DNA of 13,666 bases from Clostridiales bacterium (GTDB lineage Bacteria; Bacillota; Clostridia; Lachnospirales; WRAX01), in contig JAISVU010000329.1 in assembly GCA_031271375.1 (NCBI GenBank), positions 1-13,666 of the forward strand, written 5' to 3'. The position numbers and the translations under genes are program-made. A model generated the notes under the pieces. It searched no databases and was not told where the DNA came from. It worked only from the letters and a program-made list of their open reading frames with translations. Of the stretch, positions 7,833 to 13,666 are shown piece after piece. Within the stretch, counting starts at the first letter, position 1. Every line of letters begins with the position of its first letter.

Positions 7833-9449
7833 ATGAAGAAGTTGCTGCGTATCTTTGTCACTTCATTGCTCGTTGCGGTTATCGCGTTGAGCGCCGCCTG
7901 CCGCTCCGACGAAGGCGAAGCGCCGGAAGGCGATGCCGCTGCCGTGGCGGGCGAGCTTGTCGTAAACGTCGGGCCTAACCCCGACACTATCGACCCCGCC
8001 CTTAACTCCGCCGTTGACGGCGCGACGATGATCATCCACTCGTTCGAGGGACTGTACTCCCTTGACCAGAACGGAACCCCTGTTCCCGGCCAGGCAGAGA
8101 GCGTCGATATCAGCGAAGACGGCACCGTCTACACGTTCCACCTTCGCGAGGGCCTTAAATGGAGCGACGGCTCGCCCCTGACGGCGAACGACTTCGTCTA
8201 TTCCTGGAACCGCGCCATAGCCCCCGAAACCGCCGCCGACTACGCTTACATGTTTGAGTCGGTGAAGGGATACGCCGAAGGCGAGATGGCTGTTACGGCC
8301 GTAGACGACCTCACCCTTGAGGTAGAGCTTATCGCCCGCACGCCTTACTTCCTTGAGCTGGCCGCCTTCCCGGTGTACTTCCCCGTAAAGCAGGAGATCG
8401 TGGAAGCCAACGCCGACGCCTGGGCCACTTCACCGGATACTTATGTAAGCAACGGCCCGTACACGATGACGGAGTGGGTAAGAGGCTCCTATATCAAGTA
8501 TGTCAAGAACGAAAACTATTGGAACAACGACGCCCTCGGCCCGGACAGCATCCGCTTCGTCTTGATTGAGGACAACAACGCGAGCCTTGCCGGCTACGAG
8601 AGCGGCGAGCTCAAGTTCATCGACGCCGTGCCCAACGCCGAGATTCCGCGCCTTAAAGCCCAGGACGATTTCAAGATTGAGGGCCAGATCGGTACATACT
8701 ACATTTCATACAACGTAGGCGCCGAAGCCGTTGACGATCCCATGTTCCGCAAAGCCCTTACGCTGGCCATTGACCGCGATTATATCACGACGAACATCGG
8801 CCAGGCTGGACAGGTCAACGCAGGCGCGTTCGTTTCCACCGGTATCGGCGATGCCGAGCCCGGAGTTGAGTTCCGCGAAGTGGGCGGCGACTATTACGAT
8901 CCCTCGCCCGAGGCCTATGAAGCCAACCTGGAAGAAGCTAAGGCCATCATCGCCGAGCTCTATCCCGACGGCAACATCCCCACCCTTGAGTACATCTACA
9001 ACGAAGACACCGGCCATCAGCTTATCGGCGAGGCGCTTCAGCAGATGTGGGCCGAGATCGGCGTGGAAGTCACCCTTCAGGTTCAGGAATGGGCCACGTT
9101 CCTTAACACCCGCAAGAACCAGGAGTACCAGATCGCCCGTAACGGCTGGCTCAACGACTATAACGACCCCATCGGTATGCTGGATATGTGGATCACTGGC
9201 GGCGGCAACAACGACGCGGGCTGGTCGAACGCCGAATACGACGCCCTTATCACCGCCGTGAAGAACTCCAGCGACCAGACGGAGCGCATGGAGCTTATGC
9301 ACCAAGCCGAAGACCTCCTCTTTGAAGAATGGGTCCTCTGCCCCATCTATTACTACGTTGACGTGTACATGATAGACGACAGTATAACAAACGGCTTCTA
9401 CAGCTCGCCGCTGGGCTACAAGTATTTCATGTACGTCGAAATGGAATAG
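7833..9449 (+). CDS. oppA: Oligopeptide-binding lipoprotein of the ABC transporter (OppA type)
   Basis: Extracytoplasmic solute-binding protein that captures peptides and delivers them to OppBC. 538 residues, normal for the family (SBP_bac_5). A lipoprotein signal peptide is clear: KKLLR, a hydrophobic stretch, and the lipobox LSAAC with Cys23 as the lipidation site, so the protein is anchored on the outer face of the membrane. Family hallmarks include YTFHLREGLKWSDGSPLTAN (from about 100), DFVYSWNRA, SNGPYTMTEW and the late EWVLCPIYYY. The start at 7833 has a strong GGAGG at 7821-7825, seven bases upstream. An ATG at 7829 is in another frame and not used. It lies 80 bases after the DUF4003 gene, with no terminator seen between, as last gene of the operon; the strong ribosome binding site fits the higher amount of binding protein these systems need. 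Confidence 0.96.
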   Translation: MKKLLRIFVTSLLVAVIALSAACRSDEGEAPEGDAAAVAGELVVNVGPNPDTIDPALNSAVDGATMIIHSFEGLYSLDQNGTPVPGQAESVDISEDGTVYTFHLREGLKWSDGSPLTANDFVYSWNRAIAPETAADYAYMFESVKGYAEGEMAVTAVDDLTLEVELIARTPYFLELAAFPVYFPVKQEIVEANADAWATSPDTYVSNGPYTMTEWVRGSYIKYVKNENYWNNDALGPDSIRFVLIEDNNASLAGYESGELKFIDAVPNAEIPRLKAQDDFKIEGQIGTYYISYNVGAEAVDDPMFRKALTLAIDRDYITTNIGQAGQVNAGAFVSTGIGDAEPGVEFREVGGDYYDPSPEAYEANLEEAKAIIAELYPDGNIPTLEYIYNEDTGHQLIGEALQQMWAEIGVEVTLQVQEWATFLNTRKNQEYQIARNGWLNDYNDPIGMLDMWITGGGNNDAGWSNAEYDALITAVKNSSDQTERMELMHQAEDLLFEEWVLCPIYYYVDVYMIDDSITNGFYSSPLGYKYFMYVEME

Positions 9450-9477
9450 GCGGACATGTTGCAACGGTTGTGAAATT

Positions 9478-9599
9478 AATGTCGTTATCTTAACAGAACG
9501 GGCGGCTAAGAGCCGCCCTACAAGCCGCCCCTACGCAAGGCTTCAGGCGGCGAATAACCGTAGGGGCGATTAATAATCGCCCGCTAAGTTGACGACATT
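9478..9599. repeat. Nested inverted-repeat element, 122 bp (MITE- or REP-like)
   Basis: The outer ends AATGTCGT (9478-9485) and ACGACATT (9592-9599) are perfect inverted repeats, followed inward by related CTTA and CGGGCG blocks. Inside lie two strong hairpins: GGGCGGCT/AGCCGCCC (9500-9518, loop AAG) and GGGCGATT/AATCGCCC (9564-9582, loop AAT). A further 10-bp pair CGCCCCTACG (9526-9535) and CGTAGGGGCG (9559-9568) joins them. No open reading frame is present. The build suggests a short non-autonomous mobile or dispersed element just downstream of oppA. Whether it is repeated elsewhere cannot be seen from one copy. Confidence 0.7.
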
Positions 9600-9641
9600 G
9601 GTTATGAAATAGCGCATTGCTTCGCAGGGGCGTGCTGAGTT

Positions 9642-9675
9642 CGCCCGGGATTGGATGTTGACTTGATCCCGGGCG
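9642..9675 (+). other. Hairpin overlapping the terminator downstream of oppA
   Basis: CGCCCGGGAT (9642-9651) pairs perfectly with ATCCCGGGCG (9666-9675) over a 14-base loop. Its 3' arm overlaps by two bases with the terminator stem that follows, and both folds use the central G/C-rich block GGGCGGGC. There is no T-run after this hairpin itself. Confidence 0.55.
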
Positions 9676-9695
9676 GGCAAGGTTCGCCCGTTTTT
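9674..9695 (+). terminator. Intrinsic terminator, probable end of the opp operon
   Basis: CGGGC (9674-9678) and GCCCG (9686-9690) form a five-pair G-C stem with a seven-base loop, followed by TTTTT (9691-9695). It is the first terminator-like structure after the oppA stop and lies about 225 bases downstream of it. Confidence 0.6.
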
Positions 9696-9737
9696 ATGCG
9701 TTTATCAATGAACGCATACGCGCATCGTTCATCGATA
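9696..9737. repeat. Overlapping short inverted repeats
   Basis: Two alternative hairpins share bases: ATGCGTT (9696-9702) with AACGCAT (9711-9717), and TATCAATGAACG (9703-9714) with CGTTCATCGATA (9726-9737, one mismatch). They sit directly between the operon terminator and the next promoter. A regulator-binding site is possible but unsupported. Confidence 0.4.
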
Positions 9738-9745
9738 AAAAACTG

Positions 9746-9774
9746 TTGTAAAAAGGACGATTATCCGCTATAAT
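9746..9774 (+). promoter_or_regulatory. Predicted housekeeping sigma promoter
   Basis: TTGTAA (9746-9751), a 17-base spacer and a perfect TATAAT (9769-9774). The expected start is near 9781. Transcription would enter the short segment ending at the strong terminator at 9822-9867 and, with readthrough, the surface-protein gene at 9953. I see no better promoter between that terminator and 9953. Confidence 0.65.
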
Positions 9775-9780
9775 AATTAT

Positions 9781-9867
9781 AATGATATGTGCGGACGGGA
9801 TTTTACTAAGTTCTTCTACATAAAAGGCGGGTAGGTTTTGAGAAATTCCAAATCTACCCGCCTTTTT
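9781..9867 (+). ncRNA. Candidate small RNA or attenuated leader, about 85 nt
   Basis: A predicted promoter directly upstream and a strong Rho-independent terminator at the end define a transcript of about 85 bases. It matches no RNA class I know. The segment also holds a 13-codon reading frame at 9782-9823 (ATG to TAA, peptide MICADGILLSSST) that stops exactly where the terminator stem begins. It would be leaderless, as no ribosome binding site fits between the predicted start and the ATG. It may be an independent small RNA or a leader controlling the downstream surface-protein gene. Expression is inference. Confidence 0.4.
9822..9867 (+). terminator. Strong intrinsic terminator (also usable on the minus strand)
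   Basis: AAAAGGCGGGTAG (9822-9834) pairs perfectly with CTACCCGCCTTTT (9854-9866) over a 19-base loop, with a T-run 9863-9867. The A-run on the left gives a matching T-run on the minus strand, so the structure could act in both directions. It stands between the promoter at 9746-9774 and the gene at 9953. Confidence 0.85.
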
Positions 9868-9952
9868 AATTTGAAATAATTACACTTTGCCGTAAGAATC
9901 TGCAAATTATTACATGCTGAGAAAATAATAATAAAAAGGAGACTGATTGAAC

Positions 9953-10213
9953 ATGAAGGCAACCAAACGGCACCTAAAGCTCTTTGCAACGGTTATTGCA
10001 TGGACGCTGACCCTCGCGCTGGCTCTCTGCGCAATGCCTGTTTCGGCGTTCGACGAATCGAAGCCGCCGGACGGCGGCATAATCGTTACCGGTTTGTTTA
10101 AGGAAGCGGCGGACGAGACCCAAAACGGCCCCGAAGACACAGACGACCCCGAAGAGACCCAAGACATAGCCCAGGACGATACCGGTTCCCTCCCCTCTTC
10201 CAGCCGGACTTAA
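9953..10213 (+). CDS. Fragment 1 of the surface-protein gene: signal peptide and acidic linker
   Basis: Open frame of 86 residues. It starts with KATKRH, a hydrophobic core TVIAWTLTLALALCAM and a likely signal-peptidase I site after PVSA, then an acidic Pro/Asp/Glu-rich linker. It ends in an out-of-place SLPSSSRT tail just after short C-runs near 10188-10194. One base is missing relative to the frame that continues with PDLITGFVLIEDEP. It might be made as a short secreted peptide, but reads as the broken N terminus of the large gene. Confidence 0.55.
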   Translation: MKATKRHLKLFATVIAWTLTLALALCAMPVSAFDESKPPDGGIIVTGLFKEAADETQNGPEDTDDPEETQDIAQDDTGSLPSSSRT

Positions 10214-10224
10214 TCACCGGCTTT

Positions 10225-11730
10225 GTGCTGATTGAGGACGAGCCGGTAAGGGTGGAGAAAGGGACGCCGGAAAGCGAAATCCCATTCCCCGAGACCGTGA
10301 CGGCGTATATTCTGGGTAAATTGGGGGAAGCCGAGATAGCGATAACGATGGGCGAATGGCGCATTGTATCCGGCGTGTATGACCCCGAGGCCGAAATGCA
10401 CTATATGTACCTGGCGGTGAGGGAAAGCCTAAAACTGCCCGAAGGCGCGGTCTTCGCCAACTGTAATACAAGTAAATGGCGGTCTTATAAGAAAAACGGG
10501 CGGTATGGGAGCCGCGATTCATATGTACGGAGAGGGTACATTAACTGTCGGCGGCAGCGCCGTGATTTACGGCAGGCCTTTAGCAATAGAACAAGGCAGC
10601 GCGGTCTTCGATCCGGGCATAACCGGCTCCGCCGTGTCCGTCCCTGCAGCGCGTTAAAGCCGGAGGGCTTTACGATCGGCTCAAGCGAGAATCTCTCCGT
10701 CCTGCTCGCTTCGGCCACGGCGGCATGGCAGATTCAGGGCGGTAAGCTGGGCATCGCGTATAATAACGGCTTCATCGAAGTCACAGGCGCGTTGGCGAAG
10801 CCGGATATCAGCTGGCCTGTTATAAACGTGCCCTATCAAGCGAACCAGCCATCGAGCGATATTGATTTGAGTTCATATGGCCCAGCTCACAAATCGCCCG
10901 CTGGGCTTACGGCGGTATACGGGCAGACATTGTCGGACATAGCGATTGAGAAAGCCGGTAATGAAGCCGGAACGCCGGGAACGTTCGCGTGGACGAATCC
11001 GAGCGCATCCGTCGGCAGTGCCGGGCAGCAGGCGAAAAGCGCCGTATTCACGCCGGAGGATGACATATCCTACAACAGCCTGACAGAAAACGTGACAATT
11101 ACGGTAAGCAAAGCCGAGCCGAGCGTCACTTGGCCCACGCCGGGCCGCCTTACGGCGGTATACGGTCAAACGCTGAATGACATAGCGTTTACCGGCTTGG
11201 ATAACCCAGGCGGAACGCCCGATACGTTCGTTTGGACGGCGGGCGGCGATGAAGTGGGCCCTGCCGGTGATCAATCGCATAATCTGACGTTCAAGCCTGA
11301 GGACGCGTTGAATATCACGGAAGCAACAAGCGATGTGACCGTCACTGTAAGCAAGACTAATCCCGTTGTCAGCTGGCCCTCCGGCCTTACCGCGACATTC
11401 GGGCAGGCATTATCGGATATATCGCTGACTGGGATAAGCAACGGAGGCGGGCAGGCAGGGGCCTTCGCGTGGGCAAACCCGGATGAGCCTGTCGGCAATG
11501 CCGGAGAGAATCAGCATGTAATCATATTCAACCCGACGGACAGTTCAAACTATAATACCGATGAGGGGAGCTTCGCCTGGGATAATCCTGAGGATGAGGC
11601 AAGCCCTGCGGGGAAGCGGCAGCACAGCGTAACCTATACGCCGAACGACGGCGATAATTATAATACGCTGAGGAAGCCGGACAGCACAACCGCTGAGGTG
11701 GAATTCAAGCTGGGAGTCGATGAGGAGTAG
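10225..11730 (+). CDS. Fragment 2 of the surface-protein gene: Ig-like repeat region
   Basis: Long open frame that is only partly in the true reading frame. Up to about codon 78 and again from KPEGFTIGSSENLSV on, it reads as a surface protein. The part between about 10465 and 10650 is Arg/Cys-rich and is a wrong-frame translation; the frame starting at 10463 gives the plausible GGSAVIYGRPLAIEQGSAVF instead. The C-terminal two thirds hold Ig-like repeats. It ends at an in-frame TAG, after which the same frame still codes for GAEFTWLEPGTDYSFYMRLA. The GTG at 10225 has no ribosome binding site and is not a credible start. Confidence 0.5.
   Translation: MLIEDEPVRVEKGTPESEIPFPETVTAYILGKLGEAEIAITMGEWRIVSGVYDPEAEMHYMYLAVRESLKLPEGAVFANCNTSKWRSYKKNGRYGSRDSYVRRGYINCRRQRRDLRQAFSNRTRQRGLRSGHNRLRRVRPCSALKPEGFTIGSSENLSVLLASATAAWQIQGGKLGIAYNNGFIEVTGALAKPDISWPVINVPYQANQPSSDIDLSSYGPAHKSPAGLTAVYGQTLSDIAIEKAGNEAGTPGTFAWTNPSASVGSAGQQAKSAVFTPEDDISYNSLTENVTITVSKAEPSVTWPTPGRLTAVYGQTLNDIAFTGLDNPGGTPDTFVWTAGGDEVGPAGDQSHNLTFKPEDALNITEATSDVTVTVSKTNPVVSWPSGLTATFGQALSDISLTGISNGGGQAGAFAWANPDEPVGNAGENQHVIIFNPTDSSNYNTDEGSFAWDNPEDEASPAGKRQHSVTYTPNDGDNYNTLRKPDSTTAEVEFKLGVDEE
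10903..11676 (+). repeat. Protein-coding tandem Ig-like (MBG-type) repeats, three and a half units
   Basis: Repeat units begin with LTAVYGQTLSDIA (10906), LTAVYGQTLNDIA (11149) and LTATFGQALSDIS (11386), giving spacings of 243 and 237 bases (81 and 79 codons). Each continues with a G(T/A)F-W motif, VG-AG, a F-P-D-Y/N stretch and, in the first two, VTVSKAxPxVxWP. A fourth, partial unit begins at 11566 with GSFAWDNPE directly after the SSNYNT of unit three, so about half a unit is missing. Such repeats normally form extended stalks that hold adhesive domains away from the cell. Confidence 0.75.
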
Positions 11731-12056
11731 CAAAGCGGCGCGGAATTCACGTGGCTTGAACCCGGCACCGATTACAGCTTCTATATGCGCCTTGCCGAAA
11801 CCGATTCGCACGCGGCCTCCGCAGACAGCCCCGCGCTTAATGTATCCACGGTTAAGGTGGCGCTGACGGGAACGCCCGTTATTGACAACCCCGGCCCCGA
11901 ATTCGGCGACATGCTGACGGCCTCAGCGCGGCACCGACAACATATGTCGGCGAGCTGGCCTATCAGTGGTGCAACAGCGGCGGCGATACGGTTCTTGGCA
12001 CGGAGGCCGCCTATACCGTACTGGAGGGCGACATCGGCAAGACGACAACCGTTACC

Positions 12057-13415
12057 GTGACGGCGGCAAATCTAACCGGCAGCCAAGTATCGGCACCTAC
12101 AAACACCGTGCAAAAGACCGCCCGGAACGCCCCGGAAGCGCCGACCGCCGCAAGCGTTACGGATACCTCGGTCACGCTGAACGTGATCCCCGGCGCGGAG
12201 TACCGCTTCAATAACGGCGCGTCCAGCGAAACCATTGAAGCCCTTATAAATAACGCACTTCAAGCGGTAGCTAAAGAAGAAGAAAAAGAGGAAAAGCCTG
12301 GAACCGAAGCGGAAACCCCCGTGCCGGTAGTCACGATAGACTTATCCGGCGTCAAAGGGGCCAAGACTGCGGAAATTAACGCGGGAGCGGCTCAGGAGTT
12401 CACAGGCGCCGCGGTGGCCGTTACGATAAAGCTCCCGGGCGTGGATATCACGCTGGAACCCGCATCGCTGGATATACTGGCAAAAGCCACCGATGAAGGC
12501 GAGACGCCTGTCACAATAGAGGCCGCGGCGATTCCGGTGAAGGAACTCAAGGGCATACAGGCGGCGCAGGTCAAAGGCTATGAAACGGTGGTAAACGTGG
12601 ATATTTTCGTGGGCGGCACTAAGGTAGACGTGCCTGTCATCGTCAGCCTGCCCTACAAGCTGAAACCGGGCGAGAACCCTGTCGCGGTATGCGTATGGCA
12701 TTTGGACGACACCGGTAATATGAACAAGCTGAACGGCTCATACAACGCGGATACCGGTTTTATCACGTTTACAACCCCGCATCAGAGCTTTTATGTGGTG
12801 GGTTATGACCCCGTGATGTTATGGGTCAACATATTTTCAGACGTAGCGGAAGGCTCCTGGTATTACGAATCCGTAGCCTACGCCAATCATTACGGGCTGA
12901 TGGGCGGTTACGGAGACGGCTCGTTCGCTCCGCAGGATAAAATGACGCGCGCGATGTTTACGGCAGTACTGTGGAATATGGAGAATGATGCCGAATCCAA
13001 GACGCATACTGTGGCGTTCAAGGATGTAAATGCGGACGACTGGTATTTCGGCGCGGTTTCATGGGCGGCTGTGAATGGGTTATATAACGGCGTTGAGATA
13101 ATAACCACGGATGAGTTTGGCCCTTCAAAGCTGATAACCCGCCAGGAAATGGCGGTAATCCTTATGAATTACGCGCTTTACAAGGGTTATGAAGTATCCG
13201 CGATCCGCGCGATGTCAAACTTCGCCGACAGTCATCAAATTTCCGCATGGGCCGGGGACGCGGTGGTCAAGCTGTCTGAAGCGGGCGTGTTCATTGGCAG
13301 CGGCGGCAAGTTTAAGCCGTACAAAATCTCGACCCGCGCAGAGGTCGCGCAGTCGATCAAAAACTTCATGCGGTTTGTACTGGGGCCGAGAACCGAGAGC
13401 GCAGAACCGAGATAG
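12057..13415 (+). CDS. Fragment 3 of the surface-protein gene: C-terminal SLH domains
   Basis: Open frame of 452 residues from a GTG at 12057; the coding sense in this frame extends back to about 11931 (AAPTTYVGELAYQW), so the GTG is internal and no true start exists. After a charged spacer (KEEEKEEKPG) and a beta-rich region come three SLH domains at about 12825-12975 (IFSDVAEGSWYYESVAYA), 13011-13185 (FKDVNADDWYFGAVSWA) and 13212-13374 (NFADSHQISAWAGDAV with TRAEVAQSI). SLH domains anchor proteins to pyruvylated secondary cell-wall polymers. The last codons (GPRTESAEPR) and the stop come from the 139-bp repeat element, not from normal SLH sequence. Confidence 0.8.
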   Translation: MTAANLTGSQVSAPTNTVQKTARNAPEAPTAASVTDTSVTLNVIPGAEYRFNNGASSETIEALINNALQAVAKEEEKEEKPGTEAETPVPVVTIDLSGVKGAKTAEINAGAAQEFTGAAVAVTIKLPGVDITLEPASLDILAKATDEGETPVTIEAAAIPVKELKGIQAAQVKGYETVVNVDIFVGGTKVDVPVIVSLPYKLKPGENPVAVCVWHLDDTGNMNKLNGSYNADTGFITFTTPHQSFYVVGYDPVMLWVNIFSDVAEGSWYYESVAYANHYGLMGGYGDGSFAPQDKMTRAMFTAVLWNMENDAESKTHTVAFKDVNADDWYFGAVSWAAVNGLYNGVEIITTDEFGPSKLITRQEMAVILMNYALYKGYEVSAIRAMSNFADSHQISAWAGDAVVKLSEAGVFIGSGGKFKPYKISTRAEVAQSIKNFMRFVLGPRTESAEPR

Positions 13416-13494
13416 TTACTGAAAAACTCCTCTGTGTCTCCGTGCCTCTGTGTGTAAAAATCTTTTTCGGTGAATCAATATCTTTCATGTTTTC

Positions 13495-13517
13495 AACCGG
13501 CAGAAATGCCGGTTTTT
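13495..13517 (+). terminator. Intrinsic terminator in repeat copy one
   Basis: AACCGGCA pairs perfectly with TGCCGGTT over a GAAA tetraloop, followed by further T to 13517. It lies about 80 bases after the stop of the SLH gene and would end its transcript. Confidence 0.85.
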
Positions 13518-13633
13518 ACTAGGACCGAGAACCGAGAGCGCAGAGCCGAGACAGTTACTAAAAAACTCCTCTGTGTCTCCGTACCTCTGTGTGTAAGAAT
13601 CTTTTTCGGTGAACCAATATCTTTCATGTTTTC

Positions 13634-13656
13634 AACCGGCAGAAATGCCGGTTTTT
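13634..13656 (+). terminator. Intrinsic terminator in repeat copy two
   Basis: Identical hairpin and T-run to the one at 13495-13517, displaced by exactly 139 bases. The duplication gives two terminators in series. Confidence 0.85.
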
Positions 13657-13666
13657 ACTAGTGTTC

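Larger units (their letters stand above)
9953..13415 (+). pseudogene. Broken gene for a secreted Ig-like-repeat / SLH-domain surface protein
   Basis: If read through its lesions the segment encodes one protein of about 1150 residues: signal peptide (cleavage near VSA/F), an N-terminal region with PETVTAYILG and EWRIVSGVYDPEAE, a middle region with MYGEGTLTVGGSAVIYG, Ig-like repeats, a fibronectin-like stretch (TDYSFYMRLAETD), a spacer and three SLH domains that would bind the cell-wall polymer. The sensible frame changes at about 10185-10200, 10455-10465, 10640-10657 and 11925-11931. A TAG at 11728-11730 interrupts DEE-QSGAEFT, where TGG (Trp) would fit. In the middle, the correct frame is the one encoding VIQVNGGLIRKTGGMGA from 10463. 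AAGGAG at 9936-9941 supports the ATG at 9953; a TTG at 9947 is the alternative. Each lesion is a single-base event, so assembly error for some cannot be excluded, but the other genes here are intact. Confidence 0.8.
13386..13660. repeat. Tandem 139-bp intergenic element, two copies
   Basis: Copy one starts at 13386 and copy two at 13525, each starting CCGAGAACCGAGAGCGCAG. The aligned 136 bases differ at six sites, all transitions. Each unit contains CTCTGTGTCTCCG with a second CTCTGTGTGT, then CTTTTTCGGTGAA, and ends in an intrinsic terminator hairpin. The first unit overlaps the 3' end of the SLH gene and provides its stop TAG; in copy two the matching codon is CAG. The array ends six bases before the window end. 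No open reading frame of its own and no terminal inverted repeats are seen. Confidence 0.88.

Noticed and set aside
7829..7860. ATG at 7829 as the start of oppA
   Set aside because: Wrong frame; ATG 7833 gives the signal peptide and lipobox at proper spacing from GGAGG.
8706..9464. 252-codon open frame on the minus strand
   Set aside because: Antisense shadow of oppA, caused by its codon bias; the oppA frame has full family motifs, lipobox and ribosome binding site.
10185..10660. Programmed frameshifting as explanation of the frame changes
   Set aside because: Three changes within 500 bases in opposite directions, none at a clear slippery heptamer with a following stem, and a further stop downstream fit decay better.
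11785..12060. Separate small gene after the TAG at 11728
   Set aside because: Its first half continues the frame of the broken surface protein and the second half is Arg/Pro-rich wrong-frame sequence beyond the frameshift near 11928.
13386..13660. CRISPR-like array
   Set aside because: Only two long 139-bp units directly joined, without spacers; each contains a terminator.

Overview
The window looks like chromosomal DNA of an anaerobic Bacillota, probably class Clostridia. The evidence is a tRNA-Val T-box leader in front of valS, a complete oligopeptide ABC transporter with a lipoprotein binding protein, a protein of the Bacillota family DUF4003, and a large surface protein with Ig-like repeats and three SLH domains. 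Most genes are moderately GC-rich. One inserted gene (3582-5054) is clearly AT-richer. I cannot name a genus from the sequence.

Layout. 1-1161 (minus): 5' part of valS, running off the left edge, preceded by a T-box leader (1187-1416) and a perfect-consensus promoter (1423-1451). 1540-9449 (plus): oppB, oppC, a Fic-domain protein, oppD, oppF, a short DUF4003 protein and oppA. Gaps are very short up to the DUF4003 gene, so these read as one transcription unit; oppA follows after 80 bases with its own strong ribosome binding site. 9450-9952: a gene-free stretch rich in secondary structure. It holds a 122-bp nested inverted-repeat element, a terminator, a promoter, and a short promoter-to-terminator segment that is either a small RNA or an attenuated leader. 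9953-13415 (plus): a secreted Ig-like/SLH cell-surface protein gene broken by four apparent frameshifts and one in-frame stop. 13386-13660: two tandem copies of a 139-bp element, each with an intrinsic terminator; the first copy supplies the last codons and the stop of the surface-protein gene.

How it works together. OppA would capture peptides outside the membrane, OppB and OppC form the channel, and OppD and OppF hydrolyse ATP. The Fic protein, a predicted AMP- or nucleotidyl-transferase, sits precisely between oppC and oppD without breaking either gene, so it is probably co-transcribed with the transporter. valS is divergent and controlled separately by uncharged tRNA-Val. I found no CRISPR array, tRNA, rRNA or recognisable transposase. 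No complete new system can be claimed. The items most worth following are the Fic insertion in the opp operon, the orphan short transcript at 9781-9867, and the tandem 139-bp element.
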